DNA of 43,863 nucleotides from Nemertoderma westbladi (GCA_032718475.1 JAUCBJ010006931.1:1-43863), one strand, 5' to 3'. Shown: positions 1-9,928, counted from the stretch's first letter. Numbers and translations: made by a program. Notes: generated from the sequence alone by a model not told the origin.

Positions 1-23
1 ATTAATAAACTCAGATAGCAGAT

Positions 24-1313
24 ATGACGGAATTAATAGAAGATGACCTTGGTATTAGAGAGCGATATACTCTACCTTTACAAGCGTTTGTGGATAGCTT
101 GATACGCGGTGAAGCCGATCCGACTATTACGGAGGACGATGGTCGTTATATCGAACCGCCGATGTCCCAAGAGCAACTTACGCGTGAATTGGACTATCGA
201 AAATTAACCGCTCGCTATACGCATCGTAATGGTACGTGTATGGACTTCTTAACTACCGGCCATCCTATCGATTTACATGATACGGACGATGTAGACACCC
301 TAAAGGGAAATGGTTCTATTTAAATATCATACCCAGCGGAGTCGTAACGATAAACCGAGAATAGATCACGAAAATTCTATTCGTAACAGACTGGGAAGAC
401 GAACCAATATGCCTAGAATCTGAGGAGATTCAGCCTATCGCGCTCGGAACAGCGACAACGATTACATCCCAGAATGGTATCAAGGTCCACAGTGTCTCAC
501 TGCGTACGATTATCGCCATGCCAACTATGTTTCTCGGCAACGTTGTCGGTTATGCGCATCGAGAGACCATGTTACGCCCATGGACACAAACGTCCGCTGT
601 TCCTATTTCCACGAACAACCGGCGATGGAAATTTATTGAGCGTATTGCAGATTTAATAATTTGCATATTTTTGCGGTTTGCCCTCAATTTATGACTCAAT
701 GTCACCACTGTCCACTAAAGGGACACGCCAGTTTCGATTGCCCTTTTAATCGCGATTTGGAAAGCGTAGATGAAATGATCACACTACGTTACATTAGAGC
801 TTGGGAAGCGAACGCTGATTTACATCGTGATTCGCGCCATCGCTATTATCCTGGACGCGCTTACGAAGGAATTTATGCGTTCCATCCTTATCTATTCGCT
901 TCTGTCGAACAGAAATCACGCATATCGAGTTACAGGAAGTATATCGACGGCCTTACGAGTACCGAGCCCGCGAACGCGAGTTGGAAAGAACCATTAAACC
1001 AAGGAAGTTTCTAACTGCCTATGGTCCACCCACGGCCCTCATTCAGACCACTCGTAAAGGACCCGTAAGAGCGGCTGTCTTGAAACGAGCTCTCAAAGCC
1101 GTTAGACCCCTCTCCCCCGACGTTGATGTCAATCAACTCGGCACTTCGACTGGCGGATACACCGACCATAATCCTATACCCTCTGATGCAATCATGTTGC
1201 ACCCTTCACCCAGGAGTTATAGCCCTCCTTGTAAAGTGGCTCGCCCCAAAGAGAAAAAGACTCTGGCTAGCTTTAAAAAACTGCGTAAACGCCATCCGCG
1301 CATGAAAGACTAA
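24..1313 (+). pseudogene. Degenerate 3'-terminal ORF of an LTR retroelement, with CCHC zinc knuckle
   Basis: A coding-like stretch continues through several frames: 24-323 (99 aa), then about 322-660 with internal TGA codons, then 661-1014, then 981-1313. Peptide composition stays coding-like across each break, so I read one ORF with at least three disruptions. At 700-741 there is a C-x2-C-x4-H-x4-C motif, the spacing of a retroviral-type zinc knuckle. The tail (about 1230-1310) is rich in Lys/Arg, as expected of a nucleic-acid-binding protein. It ends about 80 bp before the LTR at 1392, so it is the 3'-most gene of its element. The family is not recognised. A zinc knuckle in the 3' position is unusual because Gag normally lies 5'. 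It could instead be a Gag left by internal deletion. Confidence 0.5.
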
Positions 1314-1379
1314 CTGTTTAGAGTATTTTCGTATTTGAGAAACTGTGATTTTGTATATTTTATAGACTTAAATCCCATT

Positions 1380-1391
1380 TTCTGGGAGCGG
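1380..1391 (+). other. Putative polypurine tract before the LTR
   Basis: A short purine-rich run (TGGGAGCGG) lies directly before the TG that begins the LTR at 1392. This is where plus-strand priming starts in LTR retroelements. It is absent in front of the other LTR copy at 38508, as expected if that one is a 5' LTR. The assignment rests on position and composition only. Confidence 0.4.
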
Positions 1392-2625
1392 TGTAAAAGC
1401 TTCTGTGGGATATAACTGGCCCCTTTTGCTTCGCAATCCAGTTTCCCCCCAGGCGCTGGAATACTCTAAAAAGGTTCTCTAACTGTATATATATTCCCCT
1501 CGCCCGCAAGGTACCGTTACAGGTGTTTTAACGGACATAAAAGTCATTCTGTTATATACGTGTTTTGGCGGACATGGTAAGGCAAAAAACCTGTAATGCA
1601 CCAACTACCTTTCACAGCTTAGCCGTGATGATTCATATTACGACATCTAACAGCTGGTTGCTGACATGGAAACAGCCATTGGATGCATGGTTCTTTGTTT
1701 GGCTTGAGCCAATCAGAGCGATTTTTCCTGTCGACGTGTAGCTTTTCAGCCGATCATAAGGAGAGTGTTCAGTCTTACTGCTCTTACTTGATACTTTGTT
1801 GTTATTGCTGTCTAAGCCAGAAACACCGGCTTTTTGGGAAGAACTCTAGTAAACTGCTTAGATTATAGAAAGTATAACTGTTACCGGCGGTGTTACCTCA
1901 CTTAATTTAACTGCACTAATCATATTGTTTGTACTGCTATTTACCGTCAGTTATTAATTGTATCTATTTGTTGATGGAAATATTGCTCTTTGGAGAATAC
2001 GGATAAATCACCCAAAATTCCCAATTTTCTTGATACACTACAGGTTAGAGAGGCGGGCTATATATAACAATTGCGATTTATATCAATGTGGTGTGTATTG
2101 AATCTAATGTTATTTAGTAGACACTACCTGAGTCAATTGCTGTTCTCTTTATGTGTGATCAAATATACTGACGGTCGGCAGAATAGTGTGCATGATTGTG
2201 AGTGTGATGTGACTGGTAACAAAGCATTTCCTAAAGAATGCGACTTATACTTTAATCATAAGCCTTATCGTTGCGTTTAGTATAAGTCCTAGCTCTGTTT
2301 AAATAGATAGAGCGCCACGTCCTAAAGGAACTGTTAATATTTCCCGAAAGTTAATAATATCTGTCAGAATTTACATATTAGCGATCAATCGAATAATACA
2401 GTAGGCTTACACTGCAACCTTACACTGCAATAATAAAATCTAAGCATCCGAATTCAGCCTCCCGGGTGTAGATCCATCGGGTGAATGATCGCGCATGGGC
2501 TGGCTTCGGCTAATGTTTTGTTTATTAGCATAAAATATTGTCGTATGCTAAAGGTGTGTTAATTAACTAAAAGACATATAAATTTTGGCAGGTTAAACTG
2601 CTAAAGGTCTTCAAAAGCGCGAACA
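1392..2625 (+). repeat. LTR, copy 1 (3' LTR of the left element)
   Basis: About 1.23 kb that matches 38508-39669 in the same orientation with moderate divergence. Shared blocks lie at the start (TGTAAAAGCTT, then a GTGGGATA block), near 1445-1490, at 2311-2370 (GCGCCACGTCCTAAAGGAAC), around 2461-2490, and at the end (AAGCGCGAACA). The unit starts TG and ends CA, as LTRs do. It follows a degenerate coding region and a purine-rich run, so it is read as a 3' LTR. No 5-bp target duplication could be checked because the element's other end is outside the window. Confidence 0.6.
2071..2280 (+). CDS. Small ORF inside LTR copy 1, with a counterpart in copy 2
   Basis: A 69-codon ORF, likely using a TTG or the internal ATG near 2083 rather than an ATG at its 5' limit. 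The translation resembles that of the ORF at 39143-39337 in the other LTR. Shared residues include NLMLF, a Tyr-x-Ser-Gln block, RQ-x-SV and AFPKEC. An indel of about 9 nt between the copies keeps the frame. It may be only a by-product of shared DNA, but frame retention in diverged LTRs is worth recording. No function is assigned. Confidence 0.25.
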   Translation: MRFISMWCVLNLMLFSRHYLSQLLFSLCVIKYTDGRQNSVHDCECDVTGNKAFPKECDLYFNHKPYRCV

Positions 2626-2984
2626 AAAGGCTCCAGTGTAGTAACGGCTGGACTCGCCACTGTAGTAAACATGCTTGTAAGAGTGCAGTGTGAGGCACCC
2701 TAACTTATTATTTTCTACATATTTTTTACTAATCTAATAATTTACACACCTTTACCTCTGTCACGTGTCACTTAGGTTATAAGCAGTGTGCTACTGTGCT
2801 AGCACTTGCAGCGTAATAAATAATTATTTACTTTAATTATATTCGATTGGTAATAAAAATAACAAGTTCATATATTTATTTAATTTGTAAAAATTATTTA
2901 AAACATGAGAAAAGTATTTACATAGATTTTCTTTATTTAGCAGTTTAATACGCTATAATATAAATGCTCTCATAAATACAGTTA
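2626..2984. other. Gene-free spacer
   Basis: AT-rich DNA after the left LTR. I see no ORF, RNA gene or clear repeat here. Confidence 0.5.
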
Positions 2985-3223
2985 GGGGGGGACTGGACGC
3001 AATAAAAATTCATCACTCTCCAGGGGAAATTTGACGCAAATAACAGATGATTACTCTCAAAAATAAAACTGTAATGTTCATTTATGTTTAATATATTATT
3101 TTGGTTAAAATATCGTGCCACTGTAACCTGCTCCTTTCCCTAAATTGAGAATTTAACATTGAGGCGGGATATTAATTCGCCAAGGCGAGTTTTGCGTCCA
3201 GGTCCCCCCCCCCCCCCCCCCCC
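2985..3223. mobile_element. Short MITE-like element with G-tract/C-tract inverted ends
   Basis: It begins with seven G followed by ACTGGACGCAA. It ends with the inverted counterpart TTTGCGTCCAGGT followed by 20 C. The ends are thus imperfect inverted repeats that begin in a homopolymer. The interior is non-coding and AT-rich. Sequence just inside the left end (CTCTCCAGG, CAAATAAC, AATAAAACTG) recurs after the 25-G tract at 37102, so a second, partial copy exists. No target duplication is obvious. Confidence 0.5.
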
Positions 3224-3950
3224 TGTCTCGATAAATAATAATTTCATCATCATAAATTCACCCAAATATGCCGACTCTGTTGACTGTTAGCACAGAGCCA
3301 GAGCCTGATATTATAATGTTTTCAGTTACTATCGCCCTCGAATTCAGACCCAGCTACTAGAAATAGGCCGCGCCGCTTAATCTGAATTTCATCAGTATAC
3401 CGAACTCGTTCGAGACTGAGTGTCGCTATTTAATAGCTACCTCTCGCCCTGTCACAGACCCAGCTTCTAACTATAAAACTATAATTAGGACGCCTTCATA
3501 CAGAACACGTTGCCATTTCATAATGACTCTAAACTGAAGCTACACAAAGGAAAAGGTGAGAAGTGATTATCTAATAATAACACACAAAATCCGATTATTA
3601 TACATACTCATCCTTTTAACAAAGCCGCATCCAACTAACTCCCTTATTACGTATTAGCCTGTGTTGTATCAATGCCTCAGTGGGTGGTCTCTACTACAAC
3701 TGAAAGGCCCGACTCAGCTCCAGGTAAGTTAACAATCTGTCAATAATAAAAATGAAAGCGAGCCGACATTTAGTCAGAGCAACCAAATGGATGTCCAAGG
3801 AGACGTGCTGTCTGGACTTGACTGAGTCGAGTTAAATCGCTTCGCCAAAACGACCAAGTAGCCCATAGGAATACACTACATTTTTTTGGCCATTTTGGTC
3901 GTTTTGGCCGCCAAAATGACCAAGTTAATGTTTATTGGGATTGGGACTGT
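3224..3950. other. Gene-free spacer with a short hairpin
   Basis: No supported ORF. Around 3840-3925 a short imperfect inverted repeat is built on the words CATTTTGGTC and GACCAAAATG-like sequence. Otherwise unremarkable AT-rich DNA up to the LINE fragment. Confidence 0.4.
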
Positions 3951-4519
3951 AGTAGATATCCGGCAACTACAGTCACAGACACCGACTTTGCGGATGGCAT
4001 CGCCCTGCTCTCTAATACCCTAGCAGATGCACAGCTTCTACTAAATAAAGTGGAGAGGGCTGCTTAGGAGGTTGGATTGGATATAAATGCTACAAAGACC
4101 GAATTCATGACCTTTAATGTTGATGGAAATTTGACAACCATTGATAATAATCAACTAAGGAAGGTCGATGACTTCCAGTACCTTGGATCATGGATAGAGA
4201 GTAGCAAAAAGGAAATAGAAGTTAGGAAAGCAAAGGCTTGGGTAGCTCTATCAAAAATAGATACCATCTGGAAATCAGATCTCTCCAGGCACCTGAAGAC
4301 TAAGTTCTTTCGAGCCATAGTGGAAAGTGTATTTTTATATGGGGGTGAGACCTGGACACTGACTAAATCACTTGAACAACGAATTGATGGTTGCTACACA
4401 AGACTACTAAGTGCAGCGCTAAACATCAGCTGGAGACAACACATGACAAACGCCGAGCTTTATGGTACAATACCACATGTATCAACCACCCTCCGTGAAC
4501 GCAGATTAAGATTCAGTGG
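3951..4519 (+). pseudogene. 5'-truncated LINE reverse-transcriptase fragment, cut by the Polinton
   Basis: The frame starting near 3984 encodes the RT active-site region, but the second catalytic Asp of the (F/Y)ADD box is Gly (FADG, 3987-3998). An in-frame TAG follows at 4065-4067. The frame then runs open through a block typical of the RT C-terminal part of non-LTR elements, including YLGSWI, an AW-x-AL-x-KI-x-x-IW block and YGGETW. It ends at CAGTGG, where the Polinton is inserted, and resumes in the same frame at 20686. The element was therefore already dead or dying when it was hit. The exact LINE clade is not resolved. Confidence 0.8.
4514..4519 (+). repeat. Polinton target-site duplication, left copy
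   Basis: CAGTGG directly abuts the left TIR end (AGTAGTAAGATG) and is repeated exactly at 20680-20685. A 6-bp duplication is the known signature of Polinton integrase. Confidence 0.92.
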
Positions 4520-4650
4520 AGTAGTAAGATGAACCCCTCTTTGGCGACAGTTTAGTCCAACTTCACACCTTGGGTGTTAAGTAGGTCATTAATTAATTAA
4601 ACAATTAATTAATTGGTCGATTAAACAATTAATTAATTGTTTAATCAATC

Positions 4651-4699
4651 GATTTGTATCAAATAATGTTGCCAAAGGCAATTTAATTTGATACAAATC
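4651..4699. repeat. Hairpin in the left TIR
   Basis: GATTTGTATCAAAT (4651-4664) is followed by its exact reverse complement at 4686-4699. In the right TIR the same 14-bp arms are separated by only 7 bp (20514-20548). The left copy has an extra ~15 bp between the arms. AT-rich TTAATTAA repeats sit just outside it. Confidence 0.7.
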
Positions 4700-5004
4700 A
4701 ATCAGATAGGGACGCGAAATGAATAAATTGTACTATAACAAATGAAATATACAACACAATAGGCACTGTACATTACAATATAATATACAATACATTTGTA
4801 TTATTTTTGCCATACAGTAGGTAAAGATAGAATTAAATATAAAGACACGAGCGGGGCCCAAAACATAAATTACCCTCACACAAAAATAAAGTGGACCAGT
4901 TTGGTCCTGAGTCATCCCTCAATAATCTGCGGCTGCTCGGGCTCTTATTAACCGTAGCATGACTAATCCAAACATCGAATCCTATACTGTATGTCAACGC
5001 GTGA

Positions 5005-5271
5005 ATGGAGCCTGCTACAGAGTTTAAATTATTCAAACCTATAGCTTCGTTATTACATCAATTCGTCCAAGAAATTAGAATAAACATCTGCTCTTGCAAT
5101 AGTTTGCATTCTTTCATATTGTACTTTATGAAGCAGTCCACGCGCATATTAGCTCAACAACAAAGCCCTACCCAAACGCCATGTGTCAAATTAATTCCCA
5201 ACCATCTCTTTACTACAGTAGATACTGCAGTTTTTTTTTTGTTTGAAGTAATTTCAGATGCTCTAGTATAA
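5005..5271 (+). CDS. Possible TIR-encoded small protein, left copy
   Basis: An 88-aa inward-facing ORF with ATG. Its equivalent in the right TIR (minus strand, 19951-20217) is also open over 88 aa. The two proteins are nearly identical except near the start and after the poly-T tract that encodes consecutive Phe, where the copies differ in length. The ORF sits upstream of the promoter-like block. Because the TIR DNA is itself nearly identical, conservation is weak evidence. No domain is recognised. Confidence 0.25.
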   Translation: MEPATEFKLFKPIASLLHQFVQEIRINICSCNSLHSFILYFMKQSTRILAQQQSPTQTPCVKLIPNHLFTTVDTAVFFLFEVISDALV

Positions 5272-5412
5272 CATTAATTAACATACCCATTCATTCATTA
5301 CACGCAATTTTCTCCAACGCACCCCCCCGCTTCTCAATTCATCCCATTTCCCTTCGTAACTAATGTTTTACATTTAATTAACCCAATGAAATGTGTTTAT
5401 TATTCCCTCAAT

Positions 5413-5504
5413 CCAATAGCGCGTCTCTCTCTCTCTCTTTTTTATTTCTATTGGTTCCCACAAGCTTCACTTTTATTTTCATTGGTTAGCCTTTCCCTTA
5501 TAAA
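5413..5504 (+). promoter_or_regulatory. CCAAT/TATA promoter-like block in the left TIR, upstream of PolB
   Basis: CCAAT at 5413-5417, ATTGG (inverted CCAAT) at 5450-5454 and 5481-5485, then TATAAA at 5499-5504. This spacing is typical of a eukaryotic pol II core promoter pointing into the element. Initiation would be expected about 30 bp downstream, giving a leader that includes the possible intron at 5744-5868. The identical block exists in the right TIR. Confidence 0.6.
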
Positions 5505-5743
5505 CCCCCATCCAACGCTTTGAACTTTACTTACAAAAATATTATTGACCATTTTACGTTTTATTTAAAGTTATAATACATTTATTGTTATACATAATAT
5601 TATATTTTCTTCAAGATTGTTATACGTAATACATTTATTGTTATACATAATATATTGTTGCAAACATCAACGTGATTTGATTTTCCTTCTTATTATTCCT
5701 AATCGAGCAATTTTCTTTTTCCAATACCACGAATCAATCTGCA

Positions 5744-5868
5744 GGTAAGAACAATAAATTTGTGTTTTTATGAATTCGTTTAGTTTTAACATTATTACCT
5801 CAAAATAAATATCAACCCCGCGAAACCTTCCCAAACTTATTATTATTATTTAGTTTTTTATTTTATAG
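5744..5868 (+). other. Possible 5'-UTR intron of the PolB transcript
   Basis: CAG|GTAAGA at 5744 matches the 5' splice consensus. At 5868 a T-rich run ends in TTTTATAG followed by CAAACATG, whose ATG begins PolB. The implied 125-bp intron lies between the TIR promoter and the PolB start. Inferred from motifs only. Confidence 0.45.
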
Positions 5869-5873
5869 CAAAC

Positions 5874-8800
5874 ATGCCTATGGCACCAAAATTCGTAGAC
5901 TGTCCTGTCTGCAATAAGAACATGCGCAGTGATAGTCTCAACAAACATCTCGGAACTCATTTTAAACAATATTCATGCGATTGTTGTGGCACCTGGTCCT
6001 CCGATAAGAAAACTATGGTTAGCCATCTAGCGCTATGTACGCAAGGTGGGACTGGGTTCAGATTTATCAACGAAGAAAACACTTGCAAGTGTGGCGAATC
6101 ATTCACTCTATCAGCCTTTAAAGAACACGATTGCTATACGCGACTCTTCTCTCGGAAACGCAAACAATCTCAAGCGCTTTTGTCACCACCACCTCCACCA
6201 AACATTCAATCTCCTAGGGTTGGCCCTTCTACTTCAAGACAACAGATTGGAGGTTCGAGCAACAACCCATTTTTATCATCCGTGAATAGCTCATCCCACA
6301 ACCGCTTATTTACATATACAAACACGTTACTTACACCACAATTAGATGTAGAGTTAACACTTAGAGAAAATGAAAGTTATATTTGGGATAGAGTGAGTCA
6401 ACATTTTAATAATGAATTTAATTTTATAAAAGTTTGGTTAACTATTTCTATCTTAATGGAAAGGGAGACATCTGAGGGTACTCAATTAGAAACCTTCAGT
6501 TTCAAATCAAACGCTTCAAATAATCAAATAACTTCTAATTTAGATTTTGAAAACTGGTTTTCGCAAACTATCGAACGAATAGATGAATTAATAGCAGTCT
6601 TTGTTTGCATGGGCAGTGGTTGGAATATTGTTTCAATTAAAGAAATCAATTTACAAATTTCTACCTTCAACCGCAACCCCTATTTCAAAGGACGTGGTGG
6701 TGGTTATATTTCTAAAATTTTAGCAAAGAAGCGGTGCATTATTAACTTAGATTGTCCCATTGGGGAATGTTTTAAGTACGCAGTAGTTGCTGCCGCTTGT
6801 TATAAAAAAATTGAAAGAAAGAAACAAAACATTAGTCGATTGTCAACATATACTCCATACATGTCCATGTTTGATTTCAGTACGATGAGTTTCCCAGTAG
6901 ATAGAGTAGTAGGCATCCCACGTTTTTTAGAAAGCAACCCTTTGTACTGCATTAATTTATTATTTTGGAGTACTGATAACATATTGAGCATTCTATCACA
7001 ACCAGATTCAGAACATTGCTTCCAAAAAACTGTTTTAAATTTATTGTTTATAGAAGGAAATCAAAAAAATTCAGGACATTACTGCGCAATTGTCAACCTA
7101 AATAGACTTATTAATAAACAAGGACAAGGGGACAAAAAAATTTGTGAGCGTTGTCTGAGAGCTTTTTATACTATCAACTCATTGCAAACTCATCGGGAAC
7201 TATGTTATACGAGCAAACGACAATTGGAACAAATGCCCACACCTGACAAATTAAAAATTAAATTCAATCGATTAGATAAGACTTTATCCCCTCCCTTTTG
7301 CATATATGCCGATATTGAAAGTGTTTTAGAACCTACATCAAACCCTAAATTAGTTCAAAAGCACATTGCTAGCGCCGCCGCATTTTATACAGTACCCAAT
7401 CGCGAGCTAATAAATCCCCCGCAAACATCATTACAAATGTTTAGAGACACTGGAACAAACCATGTTATAGACGATTTTCTCACTGCTCTCGAATCACACT
7501 GTAGGGAATTATACGAGTGGACTATTTCTGGTACAAACACCAATGTTCCTAAACATTTGACTCGGGCACAGCAACAAAATTTTGATAATGCTACAAACTG
7601 TTACACTTGTAACTGTTCTCTAACCCCTGATTCACACGGACTGAATCTAGCAGAAAATCTCAATACTAAAGTTTGTGACCACAACCATCTAACGGGAGCC
7701 TATCGCGGGGCGGCATGTGTTAGTTGTAACCGCAAACTTTCTCTTAAACGCAATAAATTTTATGTGGTGCTACACAACCTGAGGCATTACGATTCCCATT
7801 TAATCTTAAAAGAAGGTCTGAAAAACAGTTCTAGAACTCATTGGAAGATAAATGTAATTCCAAAGAACACTGAGACTTATATCAATATAGAAATATCATT
7901 TCCCATAGACAAAACCACGCACACAGCAAATGCAAAAGAATGTATTGTCATCAATCTTCTAGACTCTCTACAGTTCATGACAGCTAGTCTAGATAAGCTC
8001 AGTAGTTATCTTACTGCAAACAATTCTGATCTAACAAAAGCTATCCCACACACTTTGAAACAAATGAAAAATCTTTATCCCAATATTAGCGATTCCACTA
8101 TTAAAAATAAAGGTATATTTCCTTATAGCTATATACAATCCATAACAAACTTATACGAAACTCAATTACCACCAATCGAGAGTTTCTATAATGATTTACA
8201 GCTTGAAGACTGTAGCGAGCATAACTATCAGCGTGCCCAAACTAGTTGGGTTGAGCTTCAATGTCAAAACATATTTGATTATATGATGGGGTACTTGGCT
8301 CTAGATGTCACACTTCTCGCAGATACTTTCCAACAGTTTAGGGAACTATGTTTCTCCAATTATGGGTTAGATCCTCTGCATTATTATACTTCACCGGGGT
8401 TAACGTACGATGCAGCATTGAAATTTACAAACAGTGAAATTGAACTACTATCCGATGGAACTATTATAGCAGATTTTGAAAATAATATTCGCAGAGGGCT
8501 TGTATTTCTGAATACACACTTAGAGGAAGCTAATATACCTGGCAAACCAGAATACAACCCCTGTAAACCAGAAAAATACCTAATTCCTCTCGATGCGAAT
8601 AACCTTTATGGTTCTGCTCTCTCTCAGAAGCTCCCCTGCAGTAATATGAAAATCGTAGATACGCCAATAGATCTGGCTACAGTTGATGCCACTGGGTCAG
8701 TGGGATATTACTGTATCGTTGACCTTGAATACCCCCGAGAGATCCACGACGAAACTGCTGACCTACCACTAGGAGCGGAAAAAATGTCCATTCCCAAGAG

Positions 8801-9848
8801 CTTCCTCAGTACATACATGCAAGACCTCTGGCAACATTATAATCTCAATGATCAAGGGACCTATAAGCAATATAATGAGAAATATAGTAAACTGATTCTT
8901 CATCAATTCAAAAAAACTAATTATGGTATTCACATAAAATTACTCCAATTATACTTAAAATTAGGACTTCAAATAACACAGGTGCATAAAGTATACTCCT
9001 TCACTCAAAAATACATAATCAGAGACTATATCTCGTTTAATACATCCAAACGACAATCCGCTAAAAATGCATTCGAAGTTTTATTTTATAAACTACTCAA
9101 CAACTCACTCTATGGGAAAAGTCTTCAGAAGGTACGAGACCGGCTATCATTCCGACTCTGTACATCTCCAGAACAGTGCGACCTGCTATTATCAAAACCA
9201 AATCATGAGCGCTTCATCTCATTCTCCCCCTATCTCAGTGGTCACACTTTTACTAAAGAAGTAGCAGTACTCAATCAAGCTGTATTTATTGGAGCAACCA
9301 TCTTAGATCTTTCAAAGCTAGAGATGTATGATTACTATTACTGTAAACTGAAACCGCTCGAAGAAAAGCTGAGATGTGAAATTCGAGCCTTAGCCGGGGA
9401 CACGGACAGTTTCTTTCTTTCGGTTACCGGTGTTGAGCACAAAATATTCCTAGAAGCCATGTTTAACTCCGGCTTTCTAGACACTTCAAATTACGACCCC
9501 TCACACCCACTCTTTACAAATCAAAACAAGGCTTCCTTAGGTTTTTTGAAAGATGAAAGTAGAGGTCTATTATACAAATCATTTGTATTTTTGAAACCGA
9601 AAATGTATTCATTCGAGGCATACGACGCGCAGCCAAAGCGGACTTGCAAAGGAATTTCAAAAAATATTGTAGCCAAGCAATTAACACATAAACACTATTT
9701 AGACTGTTTTATCAACGAATCAACAGATTACACAAACAATACAATATTTACTTCTAGGGAGCATCAAATGTTTACAGGGAGAATAAAAAAAAAAAACATT
9801 AAGTCTCTGGGATACAAAATCATTCTGGATGACGAAATATTACAGTAG
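5874..9848 (+). CDS. polB: Protein-primed family B DNA polymerase (Polinton PolB)
   Basis: A 1,324-aa replicative polymerase. N-terminal Cys/His fingers occupy residues about 10-56. A Cys (C299) and His (H402) frame a conserved Polinton-type domain, followed by a C2H2-like finger (424-446). Exonuclease motifs are ExoI D480-x-E482, ExoII H634..D640 and ExoIII Y807-x3-D811. Between ExoI and ExoII is a Cys-rich C-x2-C...CDHNHLTG block (about 578-625) resembling endonuclease VII/HNH zinc regions. Polymerase motifs are A (D907..NNLYG), B (NNSLYG, 1076-1081) and C (DTDS, 1176-1179). Conserved C-terminal residues P-Y-G-H-Y appear after the stop in the +1 frame (9850-9864), and that frame ends at 9927, two bases before the next ATG. 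The annotated stop is therefore probably a frameshift artefact or mutation. All catalytic residues are present. Confidence 0.96.
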   Translation: MPMAPKFVDCPVCNKNMRSDSLNKHLGTHFKQYSCDCCGTWSSDKKTMVSHLALCTQGGTGFRFINEENTCKCGESFTLSAFKEHDCYTRLFSRKRKQSQALLSPPPPPNIQSPRVGPSTSRQQIGGSSNNPFLSSVNSSSHNRLFTYTNTLLTPQLDVELTLRENESYIWDRVSQHFNNEFNFIKVWLTISILMERETSEGTQLETFSFKSNASNNQITSNLDFENWFSQTIERIDELIAVFVCMGSGWNIVSIKEINLQISTFNRNPYFKGRGGGYISKILAKKRCIINLDCPIGECFKYAVVAAACYKKIERKKQNISRLSTYTPYMSMFDFSTMSFPVDRVVGIPRFLESNPLYCINLLFWSTDNILSILSQPDSEHCFQKTVLNLLFIEGNQKNSGHYCAIVNLNRLINKQGQGDKKICERCLRAFYTINSLQTHRELCYTSKRQLEQMPTPDKLKIKFNRLDKTLSPPFCIYADIESVLEPTSNPKLVQKHIASAAAFYTVPNRELINPPQTSLQMFRDTGTNHVIDDFLTALESHCRELYEWTISGTNTNVPKHLTRAQQQNFDNATNCYTCNCSLTPDSHGLNLAENLNTKVCDHNHLTGAYRGAACVSCNRKLSLKRNKFYVVLHNLRHYDSHLILKEGLKNSSRTHWKINVIPKNTETYINIEISFPIDKTTHTANAKECIVINLLDSLQFMTASLDKLSSYLTANNSDLTKAIPHTLKQMKNLYPNISDSTIKNKGIFPYSYIQSITNLYETQLPPIESFYNDLQLEDCSEHNYQRAQTSWVELQCQNIFDYMMGYLALDVTLLADTFQQFRELCFSNYGLDPLHYYTSPGLTYDAALKFTNSEIELLSDGTIIADFENNIRRGLVFLNTHLEEANIPGKPEYNPCKPEKYLIPLDANNLYGSALSQKLPCSNMKIVDTPIDLATVDATGSVGYYCIVDLEYPREIHDETADLPLGAEKMSIPKSFLSTYMQDLWQHYNLNDQGTYKQYNEKYSKLILHQFKKTNYGIHIKLLQLYLKLGLQITQVHKVYSFTQKYIIRDYISFNTSKRQSAKNAFEVLFYKLLNNSLYGKSLQKVRDRLSFRLCTSPEQCDLLLSKPNHERFISFSPYLSGHTFTKEVAVLNQAVFIGATILDLSKLEMYDYYYCKLKPLEEKLRCEIRALAGDTDSFFLSVTGVEHKIFLEAMFNSGFLDTSNYDPSHPLFTNQNKASLGFLKDESRGLLYKSFVFLKPKMYSFEAYDAQPKRTCKGISKNIVAKQLTHKHYLDCFINESTDYTNNTIFTSREHQMFTGRIKKKNIKSLGYKIILDDEILQ

Positions 9849-9928
9849 ACCATATGGCCACTATATTACAGGATTAACTAAACCAACAAAAAAAACTGTA
9901 ATACCACCTTATTTAGTTGCAGAATAAA

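Larger units (their letters stand above)
4520..5617 (+). repeat. Left terminal inverted repeat (1,098 bp)
   Basis: It matches the reverse complement of 19606-20679, from AGTAGTAAGATG at the outer end to TCTTCAAGAT at the inner end. Differences are scattered substitutions, a ~17-bp insertion in the left copy near 4671, a rearranged patch near 4975-5005 and variable poly-T/CT runs. It contains a hairpin (4651-4699), a conserved ORF (5005-5271) and a promoter-like block (5413-5504). The divergence shows the copy is not brand new. Confidence 0.93.
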
